Below the pieces are notes generated by a model, which saw only the letters and a program-made list of their open reading frames with translations, did not search any database and was not told where the DNA came from. A stretch of 6,739 nt of DNA from Planctomycetota bacterium (lineage in GTDB: Bacteria > Planctomycetota > UBA1135 > GCA-002686595). The DNA is taken from assembly GCA_028823185.1 (NCBI GenBank), contig JAPKBY010000098.1:1-6739 (forward strand), written 5' to 3'. The position numbers and the translations under genes were made by a program. Shown in pieces: positions 5,235 through 6,739 of this stretch; the first letter of the stretch is position 1, and each line of letters opens with the position of its first letter.

Positions 5235-6590
5235 ATGATCAATCCATTCATAACGTTCACGGTTTTACTGTTTCTCATCGCTCCCGGATGCGTCGGCGTG
5301 AGCGTTGACGCAGGTGATTCAGGGCCTGAACCGATCCGTATTTATCTGCTCGCAGGGCAGTCCAATATGGTCGGCTACACCTCGGCTGAGTGGGTGGCTG
5401 AGAACGCTCCCGCGCTCTTTGAGGCGCGCGAAGACGTGTGGTGTTATTGGGGCGGTCGTTCGGACGCGCTCGCGCCTTGGACCGGTCACGACGTAGGACC
5501 CGAGCTCGCCTTCGGGCACGGTGTCGGCGACCAGGTCGATGAGCCTGTCCTCCTCGCGAAGTTCGCTGTCGGCGGCACGACGCTGCATGGACACTGGCGC
5601 CCACCTTCAGCGGTGGAGCGAGCCGGTGGAGAGATCGGCCACCTCTACAAGGTGATGATGAAACAGTTCCACCGGATCCTCGCTGACCCCGGCGCTTATT
5701 GCCCAGCTTATGAGGGACAGGGTTATGAGCTCGCTGGCTTTATATGGCTACAGGGAGAGAACGACTGCTTTGATGGGATGGAGGAACACTATGAGGAGAA
5801 CCTGCGTGACCTCGTAGCAGATGTGAGAGCTGCGACAGGAACCCCTCTGCTCCCCGTCGGGATCATCGTCATCAATGACTCTCCTGTGTGGGATGAAGCG
5901 GGCGGTGGAGGGCCTGCTGTTCGCGCCGCGCAACGGGCGGTCGCAGATGAAGACCCGAACGCTGTCTATGTCGAGACCTCGGATCTAGATGAGGGCTATC
6001 ACTACACAGATGGTGATCACGTCACCATTGGTCATCGGATCTATGAGGCGATGGCGCGAGCTCCCCACGGCGTAGCGCGAACTGATGAAGCGGCCGTAGC
6101 GCGCGCGAGAGAAGGGCTCGATGAGCTCTTTTACCCAGGACGTGGTCCTCGGCCAGCTGCGCCTTCGGTTCACCTCTCTGACCTTGATTGGGTGCGAGGC
6201 ACGGCTGGTTATGGCGGCCCTCCACGCAAAGATCTCTCGATTGAGGAGCGCCCGCTCTCTCTCGAAGGTGAGGCCTTTGCGAGAGGGATAGGCACCCACT
6301 CGAACTCAGAGCTCGTCTATAAGCTCGACCCAGCTTGGGCGCGCTTCGTCGCTATCGCAGGCATCGATGATGAGGTCGGGAACCGGGACGTGTGCAGCGT
6401 CATCTTCCGAGTCCTCGTGGACGGGGAGGTCTTGGCTGAGTCTGTGGTGATGAAAGGGATGGAGCGCTGGAACTTTGATGTGCCTCTCCCCGAGGGCGGG
6501 AGTGAGATAAGCCTTGAGGTCTTAGAGGCGGACAGCGGAATGAACAGTGATCACGCAGATTGGTTAGATGCTGGCTTCCTCAATGAATGA
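5235..6590 (+). CDS. Secreted or lipoprotein SASA-domain carbohydrate esterase with NPCBM domain
   Basis: 451 residues. Residues 1-18 form an export signal ending in a lipobox-like APGC (C19), followed by a flexible acidic linker. A sialate-O-acetylesterase/CE6-type SGNH hydrolase domain spans about 33-275: GQSNM (41-45) carries the nucleophile S43, WLQGEND (171-177) is the block with Q173-G174-E175, and DGDH (259-262) gives the D259-x-x-H262 acid/base pair. Such enzymes remove acetyl groups from sugars such as sialic acid or xylan. A linker (about 276-310) leads to an NPCBM-type carbohydrate-binding domain (about 311-449): LSDLDWV, GIGTHSNSELVYKL, GIDDE, VLVDGE, DHADWLDAGF. The enzyme probably acts at the cell surface on polysaccharide or glycans. 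The signal has no Lys/Arg and Pro at -2 of the lipobox, so lipidation is not certain. It is transcribed away from the radical SAM operon and overlaps the next gene by eight bases. Confidence 0.9.
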   Translation: MINPFITFTVLLFLIAPGCVGVSVDAGDSGPEPIRIYLLAGQSNMVGYTSAEWVAENAPALFEAREDVWCYWGGRSDALAPWTGHDVGPELAFGHGVGDQVDEPVLLAKFAVGGTTLHGHWRPPSAVERAGGEIGHLYKVMMKQFHRILADPGAYCPAYEGQGYELAGFIWLQGENDCFDGMEEHYEENLRDLVADVRAATGTPLLPVGIIVINDSPVWDEAGGGGPAVRAAQRAVADEDPNAVYVETSDLDEGYHYTDGDHVTIGHRIYEAMARAPHGVARTDEAAVARAREGLDELFYPGRGPRPAAPSVHLSDLDWVRGTAGYGGPPRKDLSIEERPLSLEGEAFARGIGTHSNSELVYKLDPAWARFVAIAGIDDEVGNRDVCSVIFRVLVDGEVLAESVVMKGMERWNFDVPLPEGGSEISLEVLEADSGMNSDHADWLDAGFLNE

Positions 6591-6739
6591 CGCTGATGAC
6601 ATGCTCTATGTGCTAGCTGTTCGCGCGGCATCTCCTGGTCTCATCATTGGATTGGTGATAGCAGGCGCCGTCATTCTGGTCATCCTCGTGGTCATTGCTC
6701 TTGAGCGTCGAAAGGAGCGTCTTCGCACAGCGGCGCTCA
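6583..6739 (+). CDS. N-terminal part of an unknown membrane protein (cut by window edge)
   Basis: The frame stays open from ATG at 6583 to the window end, giving 52 residues. A short acidic head (NDADD) precedes a strongly hydrophobic helix at about residues 19-40 (from PGLIIGLVIAGAV to VVIAL), followed by ERRKERLR. The basic stretch after the helix predicts N-terminus outside, C-terminus in the cytoplasm. The start overlaps the esterase stop by eight bases (ATGAATGA), suggesting co-transcription and translational coupling. No clear Shine-Dalgarno is seen; ATG at 6601 is an alternative start. Too little is present to name a family. Confidence 0.6.
   Translation, partial: MNDADDMLYVLAVRAASPGLIIGLVIAGAVILVILVVIALERRKERLRTAAL

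Noticed and set aside
5024..5278. Minus-strand open frame of up to 84 codons across the intergenic gap (70 codons from the ATG at 5236)
   Set aside because: It overlaps the start of both flanking genes, has no convincing ribosome binding site, and its Gln/His/Pro-rich composition looks like non-coding sequence. Transcript data could revive it as a leader peptide.

Overview
The window is a compact stretch of bacterial chromosome with six genes that can be supported plus one gene cut by the right edge. By eye the base composition is moderately GC-rich, and G/C is favoured at third codon positions; neither was computed. The mix of a secreted sialate-O-acetylesterase-type hydrolase with a carbohydrate-binding NPCBM domain, a small-residue/acidic linker after a lipoprotein-like signal, and cobalamin-type radical SAM enzymes suggests a large-genome environmental bacterium. 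Myxococcota/Bradymonadota-like or Planctomycetota-like lineages fit best, but this is inference only: there is no rRNA or marker gene here. No mobile element, CRISPR array, tRNA or rRNA was seen.

Left, plus strand (about 9-1039): a small acidic protein of unknown function is coupled through a TGATG stop/start overlap to a single-domain M24-type (aminopeptidase P/creatinase fold) metallopeptidase that keeps all five expected metal ligands. It ends tail to tail with the next operon; the two stop codons overlap and a near-perfect palindrome lies just beside them.

Centre, minus strand (5058 down to 1036): a tightly packed three-gene operon. In transcription order it encodes a B12-binding-domain radical SAM enzyme, a heme-oxygenase-like diiron oxidase/oxygenase (HDO) with a basic C-terminal tail, and a second, clearly different B12-binding-domain radical SAM enzyme with a DUF4070-like C-terminal part. 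Stops and starts touch or overlap (TGA-A-ATG and ATGA), so the three are probably made together. The chemistry expected is radical C-C/C-H work plus O2-dependent oxidation, as in small-molecule or cofactor biosynthesis. The product cannot be named. This cassette is the best candidate for an undescribed pathway here.

Right, plus strand (5059-6739): the only real intergenic gap, 176 bases, separates the operon from a divergently transcribed predicted lipoprotein or secreted esterase (SASA + NPCBM domains). Its stop codon overlaps the start of a membrane protein whose N-terminal 52 residues, with one transmembrane helix, lie in the window.
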